The notes under the pieces: model-generated
What the model saw: only the letters and a program-made list of their open reading frames with translations
Told to the model about the DNA's origin: nothing
Database searches by the model: none
Made by a program: the position numbers and the translations under genes
Part shown: piece after piece, positions 46,064 through 55,184 of the stretch
Position numbering within the stretch: the stretch's first letter is position 1
Layout: each line of letters begins with the position of its first letter
Source of the DNA: JAGQKC01 sp965223675
GTDB lineage: Bacteria; Nitrospirota; Nitrospiria; Nitrospirales; UBA8639
Direction: 5' to 3'
Assembly (NCBI GenBank): GCA_965223675.1
Contig: OZ245013.1
Span: 2,542,001-2,606,000, forward strand
Length of the DNA: 64,000 nt

Positions 46064-48913
46064 ATGTCGAAAAAAGTCTTCTCTCGAAAATATGAAGTTC
46101 AGGAGGTGCTTGCCCGGGGTGGGATGGGCGAAGTGTATAAAGCCTGGGATAACAAACTGAAGGACGTCGTCGCCATCAAAGTCGTCCACACGCACCTCAG
46201 TAGTGACACCGCGTTCCTCGAACGATTCCGCGATGAGGCACGCAAGACCGCAAAGCTACGCGGGCATGAAAATATTGTACAAATTTTTTCTGTCGAAAAT
46301 GATCAAGAGACGGAATATTTGGTCATGGAGTATTTTCCCTCCACGAATCTCCGTGATTACCTGCGCGAGACGGGAAACATGCCGGTTCATGAAGCCGTCA
46401 ACGTGGTTCGCCAAATCACGAACGCGTTGTCGTATACCCATTCGCGCGGCATGATCCACCGAGATATCAAGCCAGCCAACATCCTGCTCAACAAGACCAA
46501 GAAAGTCAAATTGACGGATTTTGGGATCGCCAAAGCGCTCGACCAAGTCCCCCTCACCTCGACCGGGCAACTAATCGGGACCGTCAAATATATGTCTCCG
46601 GAGCAGGCACGCGATGCGATTTTAGACCGACGCACCGACCTCTATTCGCTCGGGATGGTCTTTTATGAACTGTTAACCGGTGAAAACTTATGGGGCAACA
46701 CCGGGACGAATGCCATTCTGGTGAAGCTGCAAGCCGAGGAGACTATCCCCTCGCTGACCTTTCCCTCTGAGGTCCCCCAAGAGATCCAAACGGTGGTGGT
46801 AGATCTTCTCAAATATGAGACGGCAGAACGTATCCAATCGGCGGAAGAGCTGACGGCTCGGTTAGAAGCCCTCCGGCCCATCTGGAGTCAATCCCGAGCG
46901 GAAACCCCGGCAGCCGATGCTGATGGCACCATCGTCAAACCGATGGATTTAGAACCAGACGTGCCAGCGGATGATAAGACTGCTGCCTATCTTCATTCGC
47001 CTTCAAACCGACGATCGAGTCCGACCCGACCGAAAAAAGAAAAATCCCCCAGCCAAGCTGCCGAGGCCCAGGCTGCTGAAGAGGCCCGTGTGGCCAAGGC
47101 CAAAGCTGATGCCGAGGCAGAAAAGGAACGTCAGCGCCAAGCGGTCGAGGCTCAGGCTGCTGAAGAGGCCCGTGTGGCCAAGGCCAAAGCTGATGCCGAG
47201 GCAGAAAAGGAACGTCAGCGCCAAGCGGTCGAGGCCCAGGCTGCTGAAGAGGCCCGTGTGGCCAAGGCCAAAGCTGAGGCAGAGGCAGAAAAGGAACGTC
47301 AGCGCCAAGCGGTCGAGGCCCAGGCCGCTGAAGAGGCCCGTGTGGCCAAGGTCAAAGCTGAGGCAGAGGCGGAAAAGGAACGTCAGCGTCAAGCGGCTGA
47401 GGCTCAGGCCGCTGAAGAGGCCCGCGTGGCCAAGGCCAAAGCTGAGGCAGAGGCGGAAAAGGAACGCCAGCGTCAAGCCGCCGAGGCCCAGGCTGCTGAA
47501 GAAGCCCGAGTGGCCAAGGCCAAAGCTGACGCAGAGGCGGAAAAGGAACGCCAGCGCCAAGCGGCTGAGGCTCAGGCTGCTGAAGAGGCCCGTGTGGCCA
47601 AGGCCAAAGCTGATGCCGAGGCGGAAAAGGAACGCCAGCGTCAAGCCGCCGAGGCCAGTTCTGACTTGGGAACACAAGAATGGCAACGCCTAAGAGAAGA
47701 AGCCGAAACTGCTGAAATTTCGCACCCAGCGCAGGAAATAGCTAAGAGAGAGGGGAGAACATCAGAAAAAAATGAAGTACAAAAACAAACTGACGTTATT
47801 GTTGAAACTCCTAAAACACCCCCACCCACTCGGCAATATCAATATGTAGCCCTTGCTGCTGGAGTTTGCCTTCTCATGGGTATTGGGATTTATTTCATTC
47901 CACCAAGTTCTGAACGTAGTAATACTGAGGGAGAGAAAAGTGAAGAACTCCTAATTACGCCGGAGACAAAGAGCATTGTGAATGCTCAACCAGTCAAAGA
48001 CAAAGATGTTGAGACCAAGGAAGCCGATGAGACGAGACTCGCCCAACCCAAGGCCGACGAAAAGGCCAAGGAAGAGCAGCGGCTTGCTAAGCTCAAAGCC
48101 GAACAAGAAGCCAAAGCGAAGGAAGACGCTCGACTCGCTCAACTCAAGGCCGACGAAAAGGCCAAGGAAGAGCAGCGGCTTGCTAAGCTCAAAGCCGAAC
48201 AGCGGCTTGCTAAGCTCAAAGCCGAACAAGAAGCCAAAGCGAAGGAAGACGCTCGACTCGCTCAACTCAAGGCCGACGAAAAGGCCAAGGAAGAGCAGCG
48301 GCTTGCTAAGCTCAAAGCCGAACAAGAAGCCAAAGCGAAGGAAGACGCTCGACTCGCTCAACTCAAGGCCGACGAAAAGGCCAAGGAAGAGCAGCGGCTT
48401 GCTAAGCTCAAAGCCGAACAAGAAGCCAAAGCGAAGGAAGACGCTCGACTCGCTCAACTCAAGGCCGACGAAAAGGCCAAGGAAGAGCAGCGGCTTGCTA
48501 AGCTCAAAGCCGAACAAGAGGCCAAAGCGAAGGAAGAGCAGCGACTTGCCAACCTCAAAGCCGAACAAGAGAAGGAGATAGCCGCAGCCAGCGCACTGGA
48601 AACGGAAACACTGCTAAAGTTATTAGAAGAAGTTCAAGTCTCAGTATCCGAAAGAGACCTTTTAACCCTGAAAAGACGAACAACCATGACTGACGATCGG
48701 CAACGTATGCTAAGAACTCTCTTTGCCAATTACCAAAAGATTGAAACGTCTGTCGGCAATATTGAAAAATCTTCCAATAAGGCCGTTGTGATACTACAAA
48801 TTACGAAACTCATTCGACCCAATGGCAAGAGCATCAAGCCGAGTCCGTTGTTACAAAAAATCAAAGTTGAGGTGCAAAAAGATGAGAACGGTTGGGGACA
48901 AATTCTTTGGTAG
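46064..48913 (+). CDS. Membrane Ser/Thr protein kinase with Ala/Lys/Glu repeat arrays on both sides of the membrane
   Basis: This 949-residue protein has a PknB-type kinase domain (~8-275) with glycine loop ARGGMGEVYKAW (17-28), catalytic Lys39 in VAIKVV, HRDIKPAN at 132-139, DFG at 152-154 and a GTVKYMSPEQ activation segment. A cytoplasmic array of seven 28-residue EAQAAEEARVAKAKA-type repeats (~334-529) leads to a single membrane helix (YVALAAGVCLLMGIGIYFIP, ~593-613). Outside, a TolA-like array of 32-residue RLAQLKADEKAKEEQ repeats (~658-836) precedes a C-terminal domain (~840-949). All catalytic residues are present. Two FHA proteins in the window (949-2298 and 56966-58792) are candidate targets. 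The start has only a weak ribosome-binding site. Confidence 0.93.
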   Translation: MSKKVFSRKYEVQEVLARGGMGEVYKAWDNKLKDVVAIKVVHTHLSSDTAFLERFRDEARKTAKLRGHENIVQIFSVENDQETEYLVMEYFPSTNLRDYLRETGNMPVHEAVNVVRQITNALSYTHSRGMIHRDIKPANILLNKTKKVKLTDFGIAKALDQVPLTSTGQLIGTVKYMSPEQARDAILDRRTDLYSLGMVFYELLTGENLWGNTGTNAILVKLQAEETIPSLTFPSEVPQEIQTVVVDLLKYETAERIQSAEELTARLEALRPIWSQSRAETPAADADGTIVKPMDLEPDVPADDKTAAYLHSPSNRRSSPTRPKKEKSPSQAAEAQAAEEARVAKAKADAEAEKERQRQAVEAQAAEEARVAKAKADAEAEKERQRQAVEAQAAEEARVAKAKAEAEAEKERQRQAVEAQAAEEARVAKVKAEAEAEKERQRQAAEAQAAEEARVAKAKAEAEAEKERQRQAAEAQAAEEARVAKAKADAEAEKERQRQAAEAQAAEEARVAKAKADAEAEKERQRQAAEASSDLGTQEWQRLREEAETAEISHPAQEIAKREGRTSEKNEVQKQTDVIVETPKTPPPTRQYQYVALAAGVCLLMGIGIYFIPPSSERSNTEGEKSEELLITPETKSIVNAQPVKDKDVETKEADETRLAQPKADEKAKEEQRLAKLKAEQEAKAKEDARLAQLKADEKAKEEQRLAKLKAEQRLAKLKAEQEAKAKEDARLAQLKADEKAKEEQRLAKLKAEQEAKAKEDARLAQLKADEKAKEEQRLAKLKAEQEAKAKEDARLAQLKADEKAKEEQRLAKLKAEQEAKAKEEQRLANLKAEQEKEIAAASALETETLLKLLEEVQVSVSERDLLTLKRRTTMTDDRQRMLRTLFANYQKIETSVGNIEKSSNKAVVILQITKLIRPNGKSIKPSPLLQKIKVEVQKDENGWGQILW
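47063..47650. repeat. 84-bp tandem repeat in kinase gene (7 units)
   Basis: Seven consecutive 84-base units encode 28-residue helical repeats rich in Ala, Glu, Lys and Arg. Units differ by few, mostly synonymous or Asp/Glu and Val/Ala changes. Such arrays expand and contract easily by slippage. Confidence 0.95.
48035..48571. repeat. 96-bp tandem repeat in kinase gene (about 5 units)
   Basis: About five 96-base units (32 residues, RLAQLKADEKAKEEQ then RLAKLKAEQEAKAKEDA) are unrelated in sequence to the 84-bp array. Unit 2 carries an extra in-frame 27-base duplication (RLAKLKAEQ), and the last unit is shortened. It encodes a long charged helix predicted to lie in the periplasm. Confidence 0.93.
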
Positions 48914-49042
48914 GAGATGTGATAACTTTGCAGAATCTATTGGCCTGTCGCCTTCAAGCATTGTATCAGCTCTGCTAAGCTAATGCCTCTTATGCGCTTT
49001 CCTTCGTCTTGTTCCCCTTTCTAAGAATGGTAGAGTGCCTGG

Positions 49043-52000
49043 TTATTGCGGTGACCCTGGTGGATCATTCGTGACTGTATACACCTGTCCATTATTCATG
49101 TACAACTGGCGCTGCTCCTCCAGATTAAAGGGTCGTGAACCTAAACGACCAAAAACACTGACCTGGTTTCCACTCTCATCCACAGCCCTGTCACGGTCTA
49201 GCCCTTTCGACAACGCGATAGCTGGACCTTTGGTCTTGTATGTCGCAATGAGTTCTGGAACTGGCTTGGGATTAAACCCATAATAATTCGGTTGTGTCGT
49301 AGGTGAAGTCAGTTGAATGACCCTCAAACCATTTTTTCCGTCGGCAACATACGCAAAAAGACTGGCGTTGGTTGAACCAATTCGCACACTTCGTGCATCG
49401 TTTATTTGTTGATTCTCGCCAGAAAATTTTTGTTCCATGCGAGGTTGTTCTGGCTTTTCTATATCTATAATCACAAGCCCCTGTGAACCTGCTGCCACAT
49501 ACGCATACCCTCGAGCGACATAAAGGTCTTGGGCACCTGTCAATGATACAGCAGCACTATCTACCGATCGCGGGCTTTCAGGATTTGTAATATCTAAGAC
49601 CTTCATCCCTTCATTATCAAGGACGAACGCATACCGAAATTGTACAGACACTCTACCCGGATTCACTAAGGTCGGTGCCTTCACTTCGTTTACCACGGTA
49701 GGTTTCAATGGATCGTTGATATTCACAATCACAAGACCACGTTCACACGAGATATAGGCATAGTTCCCGGCAACCGTAATATGCGTGGCTCCATTTAAAA
49801 CACCGTCTGGATTGAAAGTAGTCCCACGATCTAGAAAGTTGTTATCAGGATCGCCATCAGACAATGTCTCGACATCGACTACGATCAACCCTTCATAGAA
49901 ATCCGTCACATAGGCATACCTGTATAAGGGATGCATGACTTGTTCTTGGTTATCCTCTGCATGTTTCTTGAAGGAGGGGCGATCTTGTCGTGACGGTGCC
50001 ACAGTCATGGTGGTTGGAAGTCCTACATCAGTCGCCATTTCACTCGAAATATACGTTCTTTGCCCAATCGGAGAAACGGGCGCCGTGACAAGGTTTTCAG
50101 AAAATCCCTTGTTGTCAACGTTTGCAACGTCATACACGCGGAACCCGCCTGATCCATTTGCCGTAAAGAGATATTCTCCTCTGAGTTGAAGACTTCGAAT
50201 ATCCGTCCCGCCATGATATTTGGCATTTTCACGCCCATCTTTCCAGCGGGGTATCTGTCGCCCGTTTTTGAGATGTTCTTCGTAATAATCAGGATAAGCG
50301 ATTTTGTGTAGATAGCTTCCATACACAGCCTGAGGTTCTTCCCATTCAGTCACCGGAACCGCTTCAAATCCAGAAGCCCCTTCACCTACCCAGGCATGTC
50401 GTCCAATTAAATTCGGGAAGTTGGTCCCATGCCCAAGTAATTGCTGCATCCACGCATTGTTGTCATTGTCCTTCGATATATGGCAATCCGTGCATCGCTT
50501 CGTTTCTGTGGCTCGCACTGTGTGTGGAAAATGTGGAGCAAAAGCTTGACTGCTAAACCCGGAAGCAGAAATTGGGGGTTGTTGAACGTATATTCTTTCA
50601 CGATTCGCATTTTCCGAACTCAACACTAATGCACTCGAAGAACGAACAGGCGCAATTAATTTTTTCTCTTTTCCTCCCCGCTTCACCGTTCCATGGATAC
50701 CAAGAATAAACTGATCGTCACGAGCAACTTGCGGGTTGTATGTTGCGTAATTTCGCGCCTCTTGCCCTTCAAAATGATTGGAGCTAGTCCTGGAATTCGC
50801 CCGAATGGGTAAATGACAGCCGGCACAACTGGTAGTCCAAGATAGGTGACAAGAGTAACACGTGATTTCTTCGTTTTGGTGAGCAAGATCTTGATGATTA
50901 GGTGGCAACGCTCCCCATGTCCTACCATCTTTCTGAATGGTCTTCGCCAGTCGAGATTGTTCAGCGCGCTTGGGATGAGCTTTCGCCCAATCTGATTCCG
51001 GATTTATCGTGTCTTTGACTTGTACAACTTCCCACTCTTTGTCCTTTTCAAGAGACGATCGTTGAAATAATTTCTCTCCTCGCCATTCAAATCGACGTTT
51101 TTTGCCAGGGGCTAGCGTACGACTCAAATCTCTTCCTCCAGAGGGCGCCATAGGACCGGACGTCTTCACCGTCGCATACTGATCAATCGTCCCATGGCAG
51201 TCTTCACATGAGATCTCTATGGCATCGGCAAATTGACCGTATAACTTCCCATCTCCATGACTATCGAGAGAAAAGTGGCAGTCAACGCAATGCATACCCT
51301 TTTCAAGGTGGATATCTTTGAGATGGACAGGAACTCCGGGACGACCAGTTTCCCATTCCTCCTCAGTTCGTGGTTTCATCGCTTGTTGTAACTTTTCATT
51401 CGACATATCCGTGACTATATTATTTTGATCATCAAGCAAATTTCCTTTTCGGTCTCGTTTAAACACTGCTCGGAAGTTCCATCCATGGCCATGGTAGTCA
51501 GCAAACTGCGTGTGCTGAAGCTGATCATTCAATTGGCTGACTTCTGCTAAAAATTCTTCCTCGGACCATTTCCCACGAGTCGCCGCTCCTTCCGGGTTTT
51601 TCATATTGATCTTATAGATCTCATCGGGCGTTGGGTATTTTTGTTTCTCCGGCCACATGGGTTCCGCATCGGTTTCATAATCCCACATGGTGTACCCCAT
51701 GAAGGAGTTCACAAATGCATTAGGTTGATGCATGTGGCACACCATACATTGACTTGTCGGAATGGCTTTGGTGAATTGATGGCGGAGTGGATGCCCTGCT
51801 TCATTTTTAGGAATGGTTGGATCGACGGTTTGCGTCTCACCACGATTCCCAAACTGGGCATGAGAACCAGAATGTGCTGGCTCACGATCATTTGCGTAGA
51901 CTACATGGCAAGCACTACATCCGCTCGATCGATAATCCCCCGGGTTGTCATTGGTCCCGAGAAAAGACAGATGTGGATCATTGAGCCGGGTTTTATGCAA

Positions 52001-52966
52001 ATTAATAACTGGCACCGCAATGCGTAGTCCCGTCCCGCCCGCACGAATACTCTGTCGGATATCTGGTCGCCCTGGATCTTCGCGACCTGGCAACTGCATG
52101 AACACTGACGGAGCCGTTCCGATATCTGGAAAACTCGAAGGAATAAATATTCCACCTTTTTCAAACACCCGAAAAATATCCCCTGGAGGGAGAATTTCCC
52201 ACCGCGGGAGGGGGAGAAGATATGGCAGCACGCCATTTTTTAGCTCTTCCTCTGTTGGGGGAGGATTCATCACAATCTTTTGTGGAGCCCCGTCAATACT
52301 ATAACTTTCCCCAAGAAATGGTATCTTCTGGGCACCAACTCCAGGAGAAAAGATTCCGTTGTTATAGGCCGCCGCGCTCCAAAATACGCTGCTGGTGGTC
52401 ATGGGGCTCGTGTGCACCTGCTCTACTTGATTTTGGTGACATGCCCCACATGCCATTTGCGCAACCCGTAAATCACCTGGATTGATAAACCGAATAAAAT
52501 CTGGGCTTTCTTTATTTAATATCGTATAACTTCCTGGAGGGTTTCTCGAGGAATACTTACCATTCTCGCCTTTCCACGCATCCGGAAATCGAGGTTGCAC
52601 ATGGGCCTTGAACATGGCCGCATCATAGGCAGAAGAACCCGGTTGTGCATCGTTGGAAACCACGATCTCTCCATTTCCCCCATGACAATCAACACAGGCC
52701 AATCGAACACCAGGAGAACTATGCATCGTGGGAGCATCAGTCTTCGTGTGGCAACTGAGACAACCTTCATTTTTCTTTTCAACTTCATTGGGAGTTTGCC
52801 CAAAAATGTCGTAGGTCAGCGCAGGTGTTTCTAGTGCAGGAAGAGCCGTCTCAACTTGTTGTGATTGCCAACAGCCTGGTAACAGGAATATCCCTGCAAG
52901 CAGTCCTGTCAAACCAACGAGCATAAAACCTCTGGGTGAGAGTCGCTGCAATGTCGTGTTGTTCAT
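49043..52966 (-). CDS. Decaheme c-type cytochrome lipoprotein with C-terminal LVIVD-type beta-propeller
   Basis: This 1307-residue lipoprotein (lipobox LPGC, Cys32) has ten CxxCH heme sites in the first ~850 residues: CLSCH, CVDCH, CGACH, CSACH, CMVCH, CVDCH, CEDCH, CYSCH, CAGCH and CTDCH. The C-terminal third (~930-1270) holds repeated LVIVD-like blades (GLIVVDVETL, GLVIVNINDPLKPTVV, GMKVLDITNPESPRSV, GLVIIDIEKPEQPRME), which form a seven-bladed propeller in related surface proteins. It follows the porin gene by 31 bases, as expected for the outer partner of a porin-cytochrome complex. It could hand electrons to or take them from an external donor or acceptor. Last gene of the cluster. Confidence 0.9.
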   Translation of the reverse strand: MNNTTLQRLSPRGFMLVGLTGLLAGIFLLPGCWQSQQVETALPALETPALTYDIFGQTPNEVEKKNEGCLSCHTKTDAPTMHSSPGVRLACVDCHGGNGEIVVSNDAQPGSSAYDAAMFKAHVQPRFPDAWKGENGKYSSRNPPGSYTILNKESPDFIRFINPGDLRVAQMACGACHQNQVEQVHTSPMTTSSVFWSAAAYNNGIFSPGVGAQKIPFLGESYSIDGAPQKIVMNPPPTEEELKNGVLPYLLPLPRWEILPPGDIFRVFEKGGIFIPSSFPDIGTAPSVFMQLPGREDPGRPDIRQSIRAGGTGLRIAVPVINLHKTRLNDPHLSFLGTNDNPGDYRSSGCSACHVVYANDREPAHSGSHAQFGNRGETQTVDPTIPKNEAGHPLRHQFTKAIPTSQCMVCHMHQPNAFVNSFMGYTMWDYETDAEPMWPEKQKYPTPDEIYKINMKNPEGAATRGKWSEEEFLAEVSQLNDQLQHTQFADYHGHGWNFRAVFKRDRKGNLLDDQNNIVTDMSNEKLQQAMKPRTEEEWETGRPGVPVHLKDIHLEKGMHCVDCHFSLDSHGDGKLYGQFADAIEISCEDCHGTIDQYATVKTSGPMAPSGGRDLSRTLAPGKKRRFEWRGEKLFQRSSLEKDKEWEVVQVKDTINPESDWAKAHPKRAEQSRLAKTIQKDGRTWGALPPNHQDLAHQNEEITCYSCHLSWTTSCAGCHLPIRANSRTSSNHFEGQEARNYATYNPQVARDDQFILGIHGTVKRGGKEKKLIAPVRSSSALVLSSENANRERIYVQQPPISASGFSSQAFAPHFPHTVRATETKRCTDCHISKDNDNNAWMQQLLGHGTNFPNLIGRHAWVGEGASGFEAVPVTEWEEPQAVYGSYLHKIAYPDYYEEHLKNGRQIPRWKDGRENAKYHGGTDIRSLQLRGEYLFTANGSGGFRVYDVANVDNKGFSENLVTAPVSPIGQRTYISSEMATDVGLPTTMTVAPSRQDRPSFKKHAEDNQEQVMHPLYRYAYVTDFYEGLIVVDVETLSDGDPDNNFLDRGTTFNPDGVLNGATHITVAGNYAYISCERGLVIVNINDPLKPTVVNEVKAPTLVNPGRVSVQFRYAFVLDNEGMKVLDITNPESPRSVDSAAVSLTGAQDLYVARGYAYVAAGSQGLVIIDIEKPEQPRMEQKFSGENQQINDARSVRIGSTNASLFAYVADGKNGLRVIQLTSPTTQPNYYGFNPKPVPELIATYKTKGPAIALSKGLDRDRAVDESGNQVSVFGRLGSRPFNLEEQRQLYMNNGQVYTVTNDPPGSPQ

Positions 52967-52997
52967 AACACTCCGCTCACGTCCCTATAGATGAATA

Positions 52998-55175
52998 TTA
53001 GAAGGTCAGCGCTGCCGAGAAAAATGTCGAATATAAATCTTCGCCGCCTTGGATATCCTTTAATCCTCCATTAGGAACCAAATAAGCAAACCCCGCGGTT
53101 AGAACGATATTTTGATTAAGCAAAGGACGATAGATAAATCCGACACTATAATCCTGACCAATCTCTTGACGAATATTCGGTTGATGGAGGACAAATTCTA
53201 TCGGTCTTGTCGTCGCAAACCAGAGGTAGTTGAAATTGACCAACACTTTCAGTTTTGGTGTGGCTTCTACATCGACGCCCGCATTGACGAGAATAACGCC
53301 CGGATTGACAAACTGAGATTGGCCCTGAATTTTGCTGCTTCGGAAATCGTTAAGAAGACTCAGGCGATTGACCAGGAACACTCCGGTTTGAGAGAGAGGA
53401 ATTCCCTGACGGTTATAAAAGCTGAAACCATTGCCCGCAAAGTTGACATTGTCAAGGATAGAGTCAAATCCTCGAGCGACACCATCGGTAGGGTTACGGT
53501 CGCCGGACCCATAAAACACAGAAACCTTCGGCCGCCACCAGTCAATATCATAGGACAATTCGAGTGCTGCCATTTGTGCATTGATGGACGCCGAACGACC
53601 CGCTATGGGTTCCTCATCGACATCGCCAAACACTTGGTAAAAGGCATGTGAAATATTGATTCGTCCTATGTGGCCATCTCCAGTCCAGCCGAGATAGTAG
53701 GAGTTAATATTGTTGGGTCGTAACGTACCAAGTCGAGAAGGACGAACAATAAATCCGTTTTCGTCAATTTGTCGCTCGCCTGAATCTTTATCACCCGCGT
53801 CATCACGGTCATAATGAAAACTAAACTGAGTCGTATACCCTTTCCAAATAAAATCTTGTTTGTAGATATTGGCGATCACGACTTGTCGATGTCGGCGCTC
53901 AAAAGAATTCAACATACTGTTGGTATCTTTTTCTAAAAAATAAAAGTATGCAATGTTCCACTGATATCGATTATTCAGGAAATTTCCAAAAAAGCGAATG
54001 CCAGGCTCGTTATCGGCAAAGATAAACCCACGAAAGTCACTCGTAAACCCTTGGATACCTGCACGAACTGAGGCAAAGTCAAAATTTCGGGAAACGGTAT
54101 ACAGCTTGGCTTCGACAAAAGCCTCTTGAAAGGCAATCTGATGATCCGTCCGAGTCGTACCCTCGCGAACATCGAGATTGACGATGCCCCGCTCGCGAAC
54201 ATTCAGGTAGTTCACGTTGAACACGGGAGTGACTCGTACGGCCCAATCGCGAGGACGAAATCCTGTATCGCCTTTAAAAATCTCAAAACTCGTCACAAAA
54301 TTCTGGTTAAAGAAGAATTGCCTCCCTCTTCCAAAAAATTTACCTGAACTCCCCGATCTTCTTCGGCTGACCCCTTGCGGAGTCGGCAACTTTCTCGCCT
54401 CAAATAATGATTCACTAATTCCCGTAAAGTTAAAGAATATGTCCTGTCCGATGATCGGATAATCGGCTTTGAGGAGATTTTGAGCGTATGGGTCGAGCAG
54501 AGAACCGGTATAGCCAATTCTCCAGCGATCCCTGATGGGAAGAAAATTACTCCGTTGAAATGCTGCCAACTGTTCAGGAGTAGCCACCTGTTCTTGAGCA
54601 ACCGGTTGAGTGGGAGCATCTTTCTGCATCGGCTGTGATGGAGCTCCTGAACCCGGGCGATCAGATTTATCCAGCTTCGGGCGGGAACGCCCACTCGGCA
54701 ACCTTCTCGACCCTTGAGGCTTATCGAGCTGAGCGATCACTATCTGAGATTCAGTCGTTGGATACGAGGGGTGAGACAGGGCACTTTTTATGGAACTATA
54801 ATTTTTCTGGAGACCACCAGACTCTTGAGAATCAGATGGTGGACTAACAGTAGACGGTTTTGAAGGTGGCTTAGAAGGAATAGAGCGAGATCGTCCTCGA
54901 GGGAGGCGTTTTTTAGGGCCTGCTCCAGGCTGAGCATCGATCGGTCCAAAATCTCTGGACTCTGGCTGTCTGGCTTCGGGTGCCTCAGATGAATAATCGG
55001 ACACATCCGAGCTTGATCTTCCTCCTGGGATGCGTTTTCGCAAATCTGTCTTTTCTTGACCTAATGCTTGGTCGACAGATATCCAGCTTAGGCCACCACC
55101 AGACAGAAATCCAAGACTCAAAAATACTACAGCAGCCTGAGTTCGCATCCGTGTTAATAGCGATTGTATGTTCAT
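52998..55175 (-). CDS. Large outer-membrane beta-barrel porin
   Basis: This 725-residue protein has a signal peptide (AAVVFLSLGFLSGGGLSWIS), a ~170-residue low-complexity region rich in Ser, Pro, Arg and Lys, and a barrel (~215-725) with many aromatic-girdled strands (FFNQNFVTSFEIF, WNIAYFYFL, YTTQFSFHYDRDD) ending in FFSAALTF. The low-complexity part contains three copies of a [KR]R[IL]PxGRS motif. The barrel resembles DUF1302/alginate-type porins only in general form. Its position between cytochrome genes suggests it sheathes a heme conduit across the outer membrane. Its start has only a weak ribosome-binding site. Confidence 0.8.
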   Translation of the reverse strand: MNIQSLLTRMRTQAAVVFLSLGFLSGGGLSWISVDQALGQEKTDLRKRIPGGRSSSDVSDYSSEAPEARQPESRDFGPIDAQPGAGPKKRLPRGRSRSIPSKPPSKPSTVSPPSDSQESGGLQKNYSSIKSALSHPSYPTTESQIVIAQLDKPQGSRRLPSGRSRPKLDKSDRPGSGAPSQPMQKDAPTQPVAQEQVATPEQLAAFQRSNFLPIRDRWRIGYTGSLLDPYAQNLLKADYPIIGQDIFFNFTGISESLFEARKLPTPQGVSRRRSGSSGKFFGRGRQFFFNQNFVTSFEIFKGDTGFRPRDWAVRVTPVFNVNYLNVRERGIVNLDVREGTTRTDHQIAFQEAFVEAKLYTVSRNFDFASVRAGIQGFTSDFRGFIFADNEPGIRFFGNFLNNRYQWNIAYFYFLEKDTNSMLNSFERRHRQVVIANIYKQDFIWKGYTTQFSFHYDRDDAGDKDSGERQIDENGFIVRPSRLGTLRPNNINSYYLGWTGDGHIGRINISHAFYQVFGDVDEEPIAGRSASINAQMAALELSYDIDWWRPKVSVFYGSGDRNPTDGVARGFDSILDNVNFAGNGFSFYNRQGIPLSQTGVFLVNRLSLLNDFRSSKIQGQSQFVNPGVILVNAGVDVEATPKLKVLVNFNYLWFATTRPIEFVLHQPNIRQEIGQDYSVGFIYRPLLNQNIVLTAGFAYLVPNGGLKDIQGGEDLYSTFFSAALTF

Positions 55176-55184
55176 GATCTTATT

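Noticed and set aside
46971..47693. Long alternative-frame and antisense ORFs over the kinase repeats
   Set aside because: Repeat arrays free of stops in several frames create them; the Arg/Pro/Lys-rich or Leu/Phe/Gly-rich translations are by-products. The same applies at 47951-48581.
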